Positions 13,901 to 24,936 of a DNA stretch of 64,000 bases are shown piece after piece (the first letter of the stretch is position 1; each line of letters begins with the position of its first letter). The DNA lies in NCBI GenBank assembly GCA_034336665.1, contig CM067576.1, forward strand, positions 13,817,385-13,881,384, written 5' to 3'. The notes beneath the pieces are model-generated. The model ran no database searches, was not told where the DNA came from, and saw only the letters and a program-made list of their open reading frames with translations. Source of the DNA: Luscinia megarhynchos. Its lineage: Eukaryota; Chordata; Aves; Passeriformes; Turdidae. The position numbers were made by a program, and so were the translations under genes.

Positions 13901-14569
13901 GTAGTTTTAGGCCCAACACAACTTGAAAAGTTGGAATATAATAAAACCCTAGGGAAGTCTGTGTGTGGGGAAATCTGACAGACCTTTAACTGCAGCAGCC
14001 CTTCTGGATGCCACTTATAATAACAATTCAAAGACCTTGAGCTATCAAGCAGGTTTACTGATGGAGAACTCTTATCAAAGTTCCTGCTGTTAGTTCTGAC
14101 ACATTCACCACACATGGCTGCACATGGTTACACTCACATTCCCTCAAGTATACAAGACATGCCTATTCCTAAGCCTCTAGAACCTTGCAATAGTAATGTT
14201 TTAATTGCAAAGATGCTGAAGAGTGACTAATACCTGATGGGAAAAGTTTTCTCATCGTAATGGAGGCTTTTCTATGATCTATATAGTTAAACAGTCTCCC
14301 CAAAAACCCTGTACAGGATGAGGGGCTTAGCAACCTAGAAATGCTTTTCCCCTCTGATGTAGGCCTTTGCACTGCTGGGATTTGTTTCCACCTGTATATG
14401 CAATTGGGTGGATGCTGAACTCCTGATGAATCACATCAGTCAGCCCTTCGGGGGGAGCCTGGGCTGCTCCAATGCAACAGCAGCACTGCTGGCAAACTCA
14501 GGGACAAGCTAAGTCAAGGTACTTTCGTCAAAGTTGCAGCTATTCGTGTTATAGATAGATAATGAGATG
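10928..14569. other. Unassigned non-coding DNA
   Basis: No gene or transposon was recognised. The longest open frame (11203-11559, minus, 118 codons) has no recognisable domain. A 7-3-7 inverted repeat (GCTTGCC TTG GGCAAGC) lies at 12254-12270. The region is AT-rich up to the sharp composition change near 14650. Confidence 0.5.
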
Positions 14570-14763
14570 GCTGGCTCTCACAATTAAGGCATGAAAATTG
14601 CGCATACGTTAAGAGAAGTTGTATTGATGTATGGTTATGATATGGTGGTTTGTTTTCTAGACACCCCCTGTTCTCCCCACAGTGCCCATTCCCCCTGTAC
14701 GGTGGCCAAGGCCCAGCCCTGGTGCGGGGACATGTGGGGGGCGGGCGAGTCCCTGCGCCCTCA

Positions 14764-15605
14764 GGGGCAGCGGAACAGGCGGGCTGGTTGCTAAGGGGCG
14801 GGGCTGAACAGGGCAGGCTGGTTGCTAAGGGGCGGGGCTGAACAGGGCAGGCTGGTTGCTAAGGGGCGGGGCTGAACAGGCAGGCTGGTTGCTAAGGGGG
14901 CGGGGCTGGGACAGGGCAGGCTGGTTGCTAAGGGGCGGGGCCAGAACAGGGCAGGCTGGTTGCTAAGGGGCGAGGGGCTGAACAGGGCAGGCTGGTTGCT
15001 AAGGGGGCGGGGGCTGGGACAGGGCAGGCTGGTTGCTAAGGGGCGGGGCTGGGACAGGGCAGGCTGGTTGCTAAGGGGCGGGGCTGGGACAGGACAGGCT
15101 GGTTGCTAAGGGGCGAGGGCTGAACAGGACAGGCTGGTTGCTAAGGGGCGGGGCTGGGACAGGACAGGCTGGTTGCTAAGGGGCGGGGCTGTACAGGGCA
15201 GGCTGGTTGCTAAGGGGCGGGGGCTGAACAGGCAGGCTGGTTGCTAAGGGGCGTGGCCAGCACAGGGCAGGCTGGTTGCTAAGGGGAGTGGCCAGAACAG
15301 GGCAGGCTGGTTGCTAAGGGGCGTGTCCAGAACAGGGCAGGCTGGTTGCTAAGGGGCGGGGCTGAACAGGCAGGCTGGTTGCTAAGGGGCGTGGCCAGCA
15401 CAGGGCAGGCTGGTTGCTAAGGGGAGTGGCCAGCACAGGGCAGGCTGGTTGCTAAGGGGCGGGGCTGGGACAGGGCAGGCTGGTTGCTAAGGGGAGTGGC
15501 CAGAACAGGGCAGGCTGGTTGCTAAGGGGCGTGTCTGGACAGGGCAGGCTGGTTGCTAAGAAGCGTGGCTGAAGAGGACAGGCTGGTTGCTAAGGGGCGT
15601 GGCCT
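14764..15605 (+). repeat. Minisatellite, 24 units of about 34 bp
   Basis: I count 24 occurrences of GGTTGCTAAG, each preceded by CAGGCT or GGGCT. The spacing ranges from about 32 to 37 bp and is mostly 34. Each unit has a constant core (GGCAGGCTGGTTGCTAAGG) and a variable half. The variable half is GGGGCGGGGCTG in most of the first 13 units; in many later units it is GGGGCGTGGCCAG, GGGGAGTGGCCAG or GGGGCGTGTCCAG. Linker length varies through AACAGG, AACAGGG, GGACAGGG and GGACAGGAC. Higher-order copying is visible: a unit series starting near 15221 recurs near 15359 (offset 138, four units), and another near 15283 recurs near 15491 (offset 208, six units). The core contains GTTGCTA, which fits the RFX half-site GTTGCYA, and the variable half contains GC- or KLF-type boxes. 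Confidence 0.95.
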
Positions 15606-15760
15606 AACAACACCTGACCTCCAATCAGATTGAAAGAAAGCAGTCTCCACCAATGGACGGTGAAGAAGAGTTGACTGACAGACTGTGGGAGGGGCCAGGG
15701 TTGCCTGACCCAACCCCCAGGGGTATAAAAGGCAGAGCAGCCATTTTGTAGATGAGCACA
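15606..15760 (+). promoter_or_regulatory. TATA promoter with two CCAAT boxes
   Basis: Directly downstream of the array are CCAATCAG (about 15621) and CCAATGG (about 15650), spaced about 29 bases apart as NF-Y sites often are, then a canonical TATA box GGTATAAAAGG (15722-15732). A start site would be expected near 15753-15760 on the plus strand. Together with the GC-box array this forms a textbook RNA polymerase II promoter. Whether it is active is unknown. It is most likely the LTR's own promoter. Confidence 0.65.
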
Positions 15761-15885
15761 TGGAGGCTGGTCATGCGTTCCCAGCTCACTGGTCCTTTTT
15801 CCTTATTCAGTCCTTTTGTTGTATTTGTTAAGGTTTAGTAAAGATCTGAAATTTTAAAAGTGTGTGTTATTTCTCATATTAACAA

Positions 15886-18800
15886 ATGAGCAGCCACTTC
15901 AGTGCTACATCAGCATAAAATGCTGCCATTCTTGCTTGGTAGAATGTTTCATTCGTTTGAGCAACCTGTGGAGGAAAATATTGTGTCTCATATTGACATT
16001 GACTGTATTGACGGTGTTGTGCACCAAATGACAGAGGAGAATAGGTTTAGGCACCAGACATGCCGTCAGTGGGGATCCACTGCTTCAGAGAGCAAGTTAG
16101 AGCATCCTGAATCACATTTCTGCTTTGAGCTGCCCATTAGAAAAGCATCTCTCCACTAGCTACATTTACTCATGATTTATGAATATAATCATTTAAAGCA
16201 AAGAAAAAGTAATAATATGAGTATTGAGAGCTGTCTGCCCAGTTACTGAGTTCTGTCCCATGTCTCATGGGATGTCTTTACCACAAGCACCAGACACTTA
16301 ACATATCACTTGGAAAGCATAGATATAACTGCAGCAAGGGGGAAAAAAAAAAAAAAGCTACACAAAAACCCCATGAGAATTCCCCTGATTGGAATCCGGA
16401 GCTAACACTTTCTGAACTTTCTACAAATAATTCAATACCCAAAGTATTGGCTAATATAGCGTCGATCTCTTTATAGTTCTGATTAGAAGTCCACTCAGGC
16501 AAGGATTGAAGGAGCTTTCCACCTCCTTATGTATTAGAACAAACATATTTACAGTTTCCTTCTGACCTCATGAAACCAAGTTTTTATATAAACTGAATAT
16601 TTCCAGCACAAGACAATGGACACTAAGTTGTGATACTGTGAACCATGTTCCAAGTGATTAAATAAAAACTTTAATAATAACCTGCTGTTTGTATCCACTT
16701 CTGTACGGACACTTCAGGAATAGATAATGAGTAATTGTTGTCTGGATAAAGCAAAATTATTGTCAACAGAGAGCAAATCACATTAGAAAATTAAAGATAT
16801 ATAGTGGCTGTGAAAAGTATATCCTATTTATTTCCTATAAGTAGGCAGAATTCTCTCTAGTAATTCAAAACAAGAAACTATATATCTAAGTTTGCATTTT
16901 GTTTAAAATCAACTATTGCTCCTTTGAATTGTTCAAAAACCATTCATTAAATGTACCTTTCAAACTGTTTATCCATAAAAGTTCTAAATCACAAAGAATT
17001 TATAGGACCTAACACAGATGAAGAATACAAGTGGAACTATTATGTTCATGAGTCAACGAAAAATAAATTTGCATCAAGTGACAACACAGTTCAAATTCCC
17101 GTTGTATGGCTGGTGAACCAAGAAATATCCAAGTGCCCTGCCCAGTTTATCTGCAGGTTTTGCTGGGACTGCACACTGAGTTGATATTTCCTGAGTTCTA
17201 TATACTTAAATGAAAGACCTCTTATTTTTGAAGCAGCACATCTTGGAAATTTAAGTCTCTCTTCTTCTTACATATTTTATTTTTCCTATACCCAAGTTAT
17301 TTTTAGGTTTTTCCCCCCTATTTTTTGTTATGATGAGAAGCAACACCTCAGAGAAAGTGAAGTCTATTCAATAAGATCCTGATGCCTATGACATTTTTGA
17401 CAAGTTGATTTTTTTAAAACTCTGAATGAAGCACTTCCTATGGCTGGTATTCAGTTTTATGTTTTCTATTAATAGACTATCTTCCATCTCATTTGTCTTT
17501 CAAGATTCTGTGTGTTTGTGGCTTTTTCATGTCTTTCACTGTCAGAAATGCTTTGACTGACACACAGCCCCTGTCTCAAAAACAACAGAATTCTGTCTCA
17601 AGGTGTCATGCTTTTCTTCTTACAGAAAATCCACCCAGGGATCAGCAGTTCTTATTTATAGGAGAGTTTTTTGGAACTCGTTATTAAAAATCATATGCAT
17701 ATTTTATGGAGATTTTCCTCTTTGTTCCATTTGTTCCATTTTGTAACTCCAAGCTGAAACAGGCTGAACTGCTCCAGAAATAAAGTGAACATGAAGGAAA
17801 TCCTTTCAAATCTCTTCAGTACATTCAAATCCATTAGACAAAACAGCTCTCACTTGAAAAAAGAATTTAAAATTAAAAAGAACTACTCAGAGAAATACAT
17901 TGAAGCGTCATGACTTCCCTTTTGCAACTCTTATCAAGTCCACAGTACATTTATCTTAGTATGAGATAAATTTTATTATTTGTGATGTTATATATCAACT
18001 ATCTTTTGATTATATTTTTGGTCATGAGTATTAGGAAGACTTTCTTCCTGAATGCTAGGAAATTTAAGAAACAACAAAAAAACCCAAGCACAAACATTTT
18101 CTTCAGAAAATTCCTGGGTTTTGCACTTGTAAACTGAAATCCTTGAACAAATGGTTTTAGGGCACTCTGTTGTAACTGCTGTGTAGTTCTGCACTGACTT
18201 CCTTCTGCCTGAGGGTCTCGTGTCATTAGCCTGAGCTCCTCTTTCCCTCACTAAGAGCTACCACTCAGCTCCTTCCTGCCTTTTTAATTGTGCAGCCTCT
18301 TTCTGCAGCTCCCAGGATCTGCTCCAGGCTAATACCCTCAGATAACCGCAGTAGCAAAATAGTTCCAATGGGCACCCTTAAAAGTTTTCTTTCACTTCTC
18401 AGTCAGTCATAACCAGTTACTGGTGTTGCTCGTTAAAAGTACAAGGACTATCTCCTCATTATGGCTGCAGCTTATCTAACATTGAATAGGTTAAAGGAAA
18501 CTTTGCAAAAAGTCACACTGGATTTTAGTTGAAATAATAAAATTAGTCTTGTCAATGGAAACGATCACAACCTTTGGCATCCCCATTTGAATTGATTCTT
18601 AGTCCACTACTTAAGGAGAAAAATATTTACATAAATATTTAAAACAAAACTGTCAATTCCATATGTCATGTCCATAGTTATACTTTGAAGGTATTATAAC
18701 TCTTAAATGGCTTCCTACTGAATCACTGCATGGCTTATTGCCACTAGTCAGTTTAACATCTCAGCACTGCACAGGAGTGAAATAGAAGTACCTTCTTCTT

Positions 18801-21800
18801 TTTATACTTCAAGTTGATTTATTGAATAAACATATACATAATGTTTATTTGACATTGTGAGTAGTCACAATTATCACTACTCTGCAGTTCAAAATAATTG
18901 TCAGCAATGAACAACAGCTGAGATCTATTGCATTCCCGTCCCAAGGGACTGTCAGAGACATTGTGTTCAGTCACATTGTTTAATTTGGTAGCTGCTCACT
19001 ATTTAAAGCAGATAAAAAATGGCAAGTGCGTTTAAGAATGCTGAGGACTCTTTCAGACATTTGTCATGTATTTGCACAGCTACCCCATTGCAATCTTCCT
19101 GCCAAGCCCCCAAAGAACCTGCAATGCAGAACAGACCTGAATGTCTTAGTTACCTACATGCTGTGAGTAAACCAGCACACCACTGCCTGCAAAGCTAATT
19201 CCCATATTGTCCGTGCATTTCCTGGGACAAGGAACCATTCTGCACAAAAGGGACCAGACATACTCTCCTCTTTACAAGACTAATAAAGTGTAAATGTGAG
19301 AAGCAGAACCTCGAACCTGTATTTTCAGGGGTGGGGTCTGATCCATTTGCAGCAGAGAGAACTCTCTTATCCCCAGCATCCTTCAGGTTCCTCAAACTTC
19401 TGAATTAGGTGCCAATCAACTCCATTTCCCAGCAGAACAACAGTTTTGAAGCAGACTGCTTAAGCAGGAGAAAACCACCCCTTCAGGCAAGATATTGGTG
19501 GATATGGGCTGTTTGTTTGGGTTTTTTATTTTATTCAAAATCATTAGACAGTGGCCATTGTCTTTGAAGAGGGGATGTCTCTCTCATTCCACATTTCCTA
19601 GGAGATGTCACAGCTGTGACAAGGAGGAGTTTATAATGCCACAGTTCGGTGCCTTCATAATTTATTCTCTCTGATTTTATGCTCTTTTAGTCTCCTGCTC
19701 AACCATCCACTAACAAGCAGTGATATTAGCCAATAAATCAAAGACATCTGCTTGTCACCGCCAGATGCTTGGTCACATTGCAGCCGATTATGAGACATAC
19801 AAAAGGACAATTTCATGTAGGGAGCTCTGTGGAGGTGTTCCACTGATATTCTGTTTGATAGGAGACCAGCGTGAGGTGAATGGAGTATAACTCAGTAACT
19901 TTTCTGCCTCCCAGCAATGGAAAAGTAAGCTGAAATAAAACTGGGAAGTAAATTAGGACCTCACCTTTATGACTATGTCATTTATGATCCTGCATTTATT
20001 CTTCCAGTATGCTGGCACAAGTTAGCATAAAAATAAATGTTCTAATTTACCAATCTTGCATTGTGTTGGGCACAGAAAAAAAGCAGCTACTTTAATTTTC
20101 ACAAAAGGGCAGAAGAAGTGTTTAATATCAATTGTTACAAAGCACATCAATTTTTCATGTGGCTGTCTTGTAAAAAAAACTAGTCCATTAGCCTTATCAG
20201 TCATATGTACAACTAACATGCCCAGTGCAAAGACACTCTGATCCCTCTTTTTCTCTCTAATTTATTACAACAAATGCCATTAATGGTGAGACCCAGGGAC
20301 CATTCTGCAGAATGGAGGAGAGCAAAACTGTTTTGCAGCAGTGCAGCTCTGACTTTCTTCACAAACTTAAACTTTATACTCTAATATTACACCACAACAG
20401 TAGCTGACAAAAGATTCTGGATTATTCAAATGTGCTATAAATAAAATCCATAGGAAAACCAGACAATTTGCCAAGTAAAACCTGAGTATTTCTGTATAGG
20501 TGGAAATGGATTTAAAACAAAGCACAGCATTAGCTGATTGCTGTCTGAAGAGGAACCCTGCTCCAAATTCTATGAGCTTGCATGGCTTTAAATTCCTGTG
20601 TCACCAGTTGAAAGAAGATTCAACCAGGTTTTCTGTATATCACCATGCTTCTTTTTAGTAGTTTAATCTTCATAAAATTTAGTCTTGATAAGTTACTTGT
20701 CTTTTCCACAGGCATCTCTGACACACACAATGTGAATGTTACCAGGGTGTCACCATACCAGGGCTTTTTACTCACCCATTCTTATATTTTAAAACATCAG
20801 TAGCTTTAAAAAAGAACACATATGAGCACTGATCAGACAGGTTCAGCTTTACAATCCTCTCTTGTATTCTGGTTTGATTTCTGCCCCTGCAAATCCCACA
20901 TTTGAATCCCTGAGAATTTCTCTTGCTGAACATGGGTTTAGCCACAGGCCATCCCAGTTCTGAGCAGTGCAGTCACAAGGACAATGACATCTAGGAAAGA
21001 ACTTGTCCTGTGATGTTAACACAAGCCAAACCAGAAGCTGGCATTCAGTTAATTGGTACATTAACTACTACACCCTTCAGTGACTAGAAAATGTAAGCAT
21101 ATGAAAGAAGTGGCATTCATTTTTTTTAATTTTGATATCCTAATGAATCATCTTTTAGCCACAGCTCCAGCCAGAAACATTTGATAGTGAAATGACAGCC
21201 TTATCAGTAGTGCACCATGGATTTTCACTATAGCAGCACTAGACAAAAAAAGTCATTTGATTTCCTGGAATGAAGTGATTGACATGTACCTTTTGTTTTA
21301 AGAAGCACTTACCTATGGCAGTTTTCATCCTATCTTATTGCAGATTTACATGCCAAGCCAAATGATCTGTGGGAAGAGAAGAGCAAAATTATGCACAGGC
21401 ATAATATCAGGAAGAAAAAACAATAGTGTGCTTTTTTCTAAAAGGTAAAGCAGATAATAGAGAAAACTGCCAGGGGACCACCTCTAGGTTTGATAAATCA
21501 TCTGGTACAGTCCCCAAATGTGAGAACTGAGCTATACTGCCCTGCTTTAAATGGCTGAAATCTTGCAGAACTCACCATTAATAATGAGTCCCAAATCCTT
21601 TTTTGCATCTAGATTTTCAAAAAGATTTGAGGAATCTTAGAGAAGCATCCAGGAACTATGTTCTATGTCCTATTAGGATCATGCTGTATAGAGCACATAA
21701 AAGAATAACTCTCTATTAAAAGTCTACTACTTTCATTACAGAAGTAGAGATGAGAAGTAGATATCTCATCACCAAGTATTCCCCAAATGCATCTCCCCTG

Positions 21801-23404
21801 GCACATTCCCTTTCAAAACTCTCCTTTCTGCTATTAAATACTAAAGTTGCAGCCTCTAAGTTACACTTGAATTTCCAAATATACAGAATATACACGTGGA
21901 GATATTTCGATGGAAAACTGCAGCTAACACCTGTTTGCTGATTGGTCCAACATCTAACTGAGAAGTGTTATCTGCCCCTACAAATATCATAGACAAGCAC
22001 CTCCCTTGCACTAAATTCTGAAATTTAGAACATGACCACATCCACCTTTCTTTTTCTTGAAAACAGTTGTCAGAGAAATGTTCGGGAAAACATTCAGAGT
22101 ATTAAGCTCAGTCCATACTATAATGTATGGTTCAAAATAATGAGTTAGTTTTAATGTGATTGGCAAGTTTTGATGTTGTAACAGTCACAAAGCAAAAAGC
22201 TGTGGACATAGCGTCTATACAGCAGTGATTAAAGCTGGTAAGACCAGAAAAAATGTTAAAGAAAGCACTAATACACAGAATAAGTGCAATAATTAATAAA
22301 TAGATACAAAAAAGGTGATCTTAAGAATGAAAGGATTAGACACAGAATGGGCTTAAGTATCTGTAAAGTTGTTATGAAAAATGAGAAATTTTATCAAATG
22401 TTTTGTTCCTAAAGCCCAAGATGTACACTGCATATGAACCACTGGGGGAATTGTGTTCTTATGAACCTTGAACTTTTGGGTAAGGTGGGGTGGATGCCAA
22501 TTCATCCTTCCACAAACAGTCACAAACTGTGGAGCATGGTTCCCTGCCATGGCCACAAGAAAACATAACTGTGGCTGTCCTGGGCTGAAACCTACTCCTG
22601 GTTTTACTAACAAGCAACTCAGGGCAGTGAATTCACTGGGGGAGGCAAACTGGAGGCACTCCTGGAAGTTGTGGGTTAATTTTACTCTCTAAATTACCTG
22701 AAGACATTAAACACTGGTTTTCCTGAGGGTCCTTGTCAGAGAATATTTTGTGAAACTCCTCTCACTTTTTGTTGAGTAATCCTTGTCTTCTGAAGATATG
22801 CCTTTCAGAATTAACAACTGATGTACAAGTTACTCACAAAATGTTTATTAAAAACTCGCCTTTGTTCCTCTTAGTATGTCTGATAGCTCCATCAGTAATT
22901 TGAGCACAGTCTTTCCAAGAGAATTATTTTCTACCCATTTGCAGCATTTTTTCAAAAGTACTAGTAGCCTCCTTTGAGTAAAGAAGCATAAATGATTTTA
23001 TTTTTATTATGGTTTGCTGAAATTAAGAGCCTTTTCATAAAGATAAAAGGGCCTTTTGAAAGGTCTAGTTCTCCACATAAAACCTCTAAATATGCTTGCT
23101 CATTAGGAACTTGAATAGCTTCCATGAACTCCATGGGACAGCAGATATATTTAAAGTCAATCTATAAAAATGTATGAGTCATTCAGCGAAAAGGATCAAC
23201 ATAAAATGGGAACTGTGATAAAGGTCTCTTTTTTTCACCGTGGTCTGAATTTCCATTGATATGTTGTGTTAAAGAAAATTTGGGGTTTTTTTTAGCAGCT
23301 GAAGTATGCTGCAAAGAATCTGCTTTAGCTTTTACAGCAAATTCTGATGTCATTTGTAAGCAAAGAACTTGGAATTAAATATGACCTATTAAGGTAATGG
23401 TAGA
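15886..23404. other. Unassigned non-coding DNA
   Basis: No coding exon, RNA gene or transposon was recognised in this 7.5 kb. Open frames stay below 90 codons. A 14-base A run lies at 16343-16356. The TTTGTTCCAT word is duplicated near 17722. Several short TAAT-rich patches occur, but no cluster is dense enough for a separate entry. Confidence 0.5.
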
Positions 23405-23790
23405 ATTCAGAGTGGGTTATTTTAATTAGCCCTGATATCCTGAACATTTCTTTTTAAGAAGGCAACCACTTGTGCAGATCTCAATTGATCTGTTTATGTT
23501 TGAGTTTAAGCATCTGGCCAAGGAGTCTGCAGCAGCAGGATCTGCAAAGGCTGAAGAATTAAGCAAAAAGAAGACTTTAAAAGAATGAATTCATCATGGA
23601 CATGTTCTCCTGCTGCATGGTGGCTGACTGCCAATAATTAGAGACAAAAGTTGGGAGTCCGTGACTTTAAAACAGAGACCAAATATGGTTATTGTTAAAT
23701 AAATCAGAGGTGATTTAATGGCTTTTTAATGATCCTAATGTTTTCAATTTTAATGAGTCCTTTTACATCAACTTTAATCATTTTATAAGA
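23405..23790. promoter_or_regulatory. Candidate conserved regulatory element (homeodomain-site cluster)
   Basis: Homeodomain-type cores are clustered in non-repetitive sequence: TTAATTAG near 23422, CAATAATTAG near 23632, GATTTAATGG near 23712, TTTAATGATCC near 23726, CCTAATG near 23734, TTTTAATGAG near 23749 and CTTTAATCATTTTA near 23771. An E-box-like CATCTGG near 23511 and CAACCACTTG near 23463 lie at the left. The pattern resembles vertebrate conserved non-coding enhancers. This is inference from motif texture. Confidence 0.35.
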
Positions 23791-24776
23791 TTGAAAAAAA
23801 TGTCTGCATTAGTTTGGGTTTCTGTTCAGACCCCCACAAGGCATTTTGCAGGAGTGGCTAACATGAGTCAGCTTTCATAGGAGGAATCCTACACAATAAC
23901 TGTTAACTTTACTTGGGAGATGATACATTAGCTACCAATAGAGCAATTTTTATTATTTTTTTAATCAAAGGAACCGTTTTACTGCCATGCAAGAATCCAC
24001 TTCTGTATACTCATTACTACTGTGAAATTGAGTTAAATCTTTTCAGCATTATGTACATTTAAAGTAAGCTACTTTAACTATTAAAACTGAATATGAGCTG
24101 CTGCATCTCTTTAAATTCACACATAAAATAATTTCAGGTCAGAAAAGAATCTTTCAAAGTAGACCATCTACTTCAGCAGGATCTCTCTCTTCTCTGCAGC
24201 TTTAGTAGTTGGCTCAAAGCCTGGTTTGCCCTCCGGGGAAGTGCTGCTGTGGCAGAGTGCTGGGGACACACAGGGGCAGAAAGCAGGGGAGAGGAGCCGA
24301 CCCCAATCACTTTGTTTCACCACGTGCCCACAGAGAGGATTTAGTGGTGGCAGCTGAAGACACAAGTGCTTTCCCCCTCAGTTACCCCACAGCTCTGAGC
24401 CCATGCTCCTTCTGCTGGCCATCCCACCAGGGTGGCTCTCCATGGCTCAGCAGGAGATTATTGTCAGAAAATGTTTTACAATTCCTAATTACATTAACTT
24501 TTCCATTATTTCCTATATCTTTTCCCTGAGGCAAAAGAAATTTCAGTCCCAGAGAAACTTAATTCCTGGTCTCCAGTAGAGGAAACTCAGTTACAGTTGA
24601 GTCAAAACAGTAACAAAATTTTTAGTTCTTAATTGAAAGTTTCTTCCAAAAGCTCTGTTGTGAATCCCTCATGAATTGAATCTTCATTTAAGGCAAGAGT
24701 ATGTTTCACTTAGGGCAATAGCACAACATCAAAATATTATTTGTCTTTCAATTAAAACAGTACAGAAATAATTGTC

Positions 24777-24796
24777 TAGTAGTAGTAGTAGTAGTA
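24777..24796. repeat. (TAG)n microsatellite
   Basis: Six perfect TAG units plus TA. It is a short trinucleotide microsatellite, probably length-variable. Confidence 0.9.
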
Positions 24797-24882
24797 TCAG
24801 TTAACCTTCTTCACTAGACATATAATAAATATCAGCCCTAAACCAAGTTTAAGTCACAATGGTAAGGAGCAAGAATGCAGTG

Positions 24883-24936
24883 GGAAAAAAAAAAATAAAA
24901 CCAAAAACCAAACCAAAACAAAAAAACCAAAAACCA
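24883..24936. repeat. A-rich (CCAAAA)-like low-complexity tract
   Basis: A run of A's is followed by repeated CCAAAAA and CAAAA words. It is low-complexity sequence of the same kind as the tract at 63850-63930. Confidence 0.85.

Larger units (their letters stand above)
14570..15885 (+). mobile_element. Solo-LTR-like promoter block with minisatellite U3
   Basis: The architecture is that of an endogenous retrovirus LTR. An upstream region is expanded by a tandem array (about 14764-15605). It is followed by CCAAT boxes at about 15621 and 15650, a TATA box (TATAAAA, 15724-15730), about 100 bases of transcribed leader, an AGTAAA polyadenylation-like signal at 15837-15842 and a GT-rich segment (GTGTGTGTTATTT). 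No retroviral genes follow, so it would be a solo LTR. The ends are uncertain. One solution is TG at 14628 to CA at 15876, with near-identical flanks TATTGA/TATTAA. Another is an element flanked by AATGAG at 14571-14576 and 15885-15890. The alternative is a host promoter with a minisatellite. GC content is far above the surroundings. Confidence 0.55.

Noticed and set aside
14591..14841. Two overlapping open frames entering the minisatellite
   Set aside because: They are produced by GC-rich repeat sequence and change frame with unit length.
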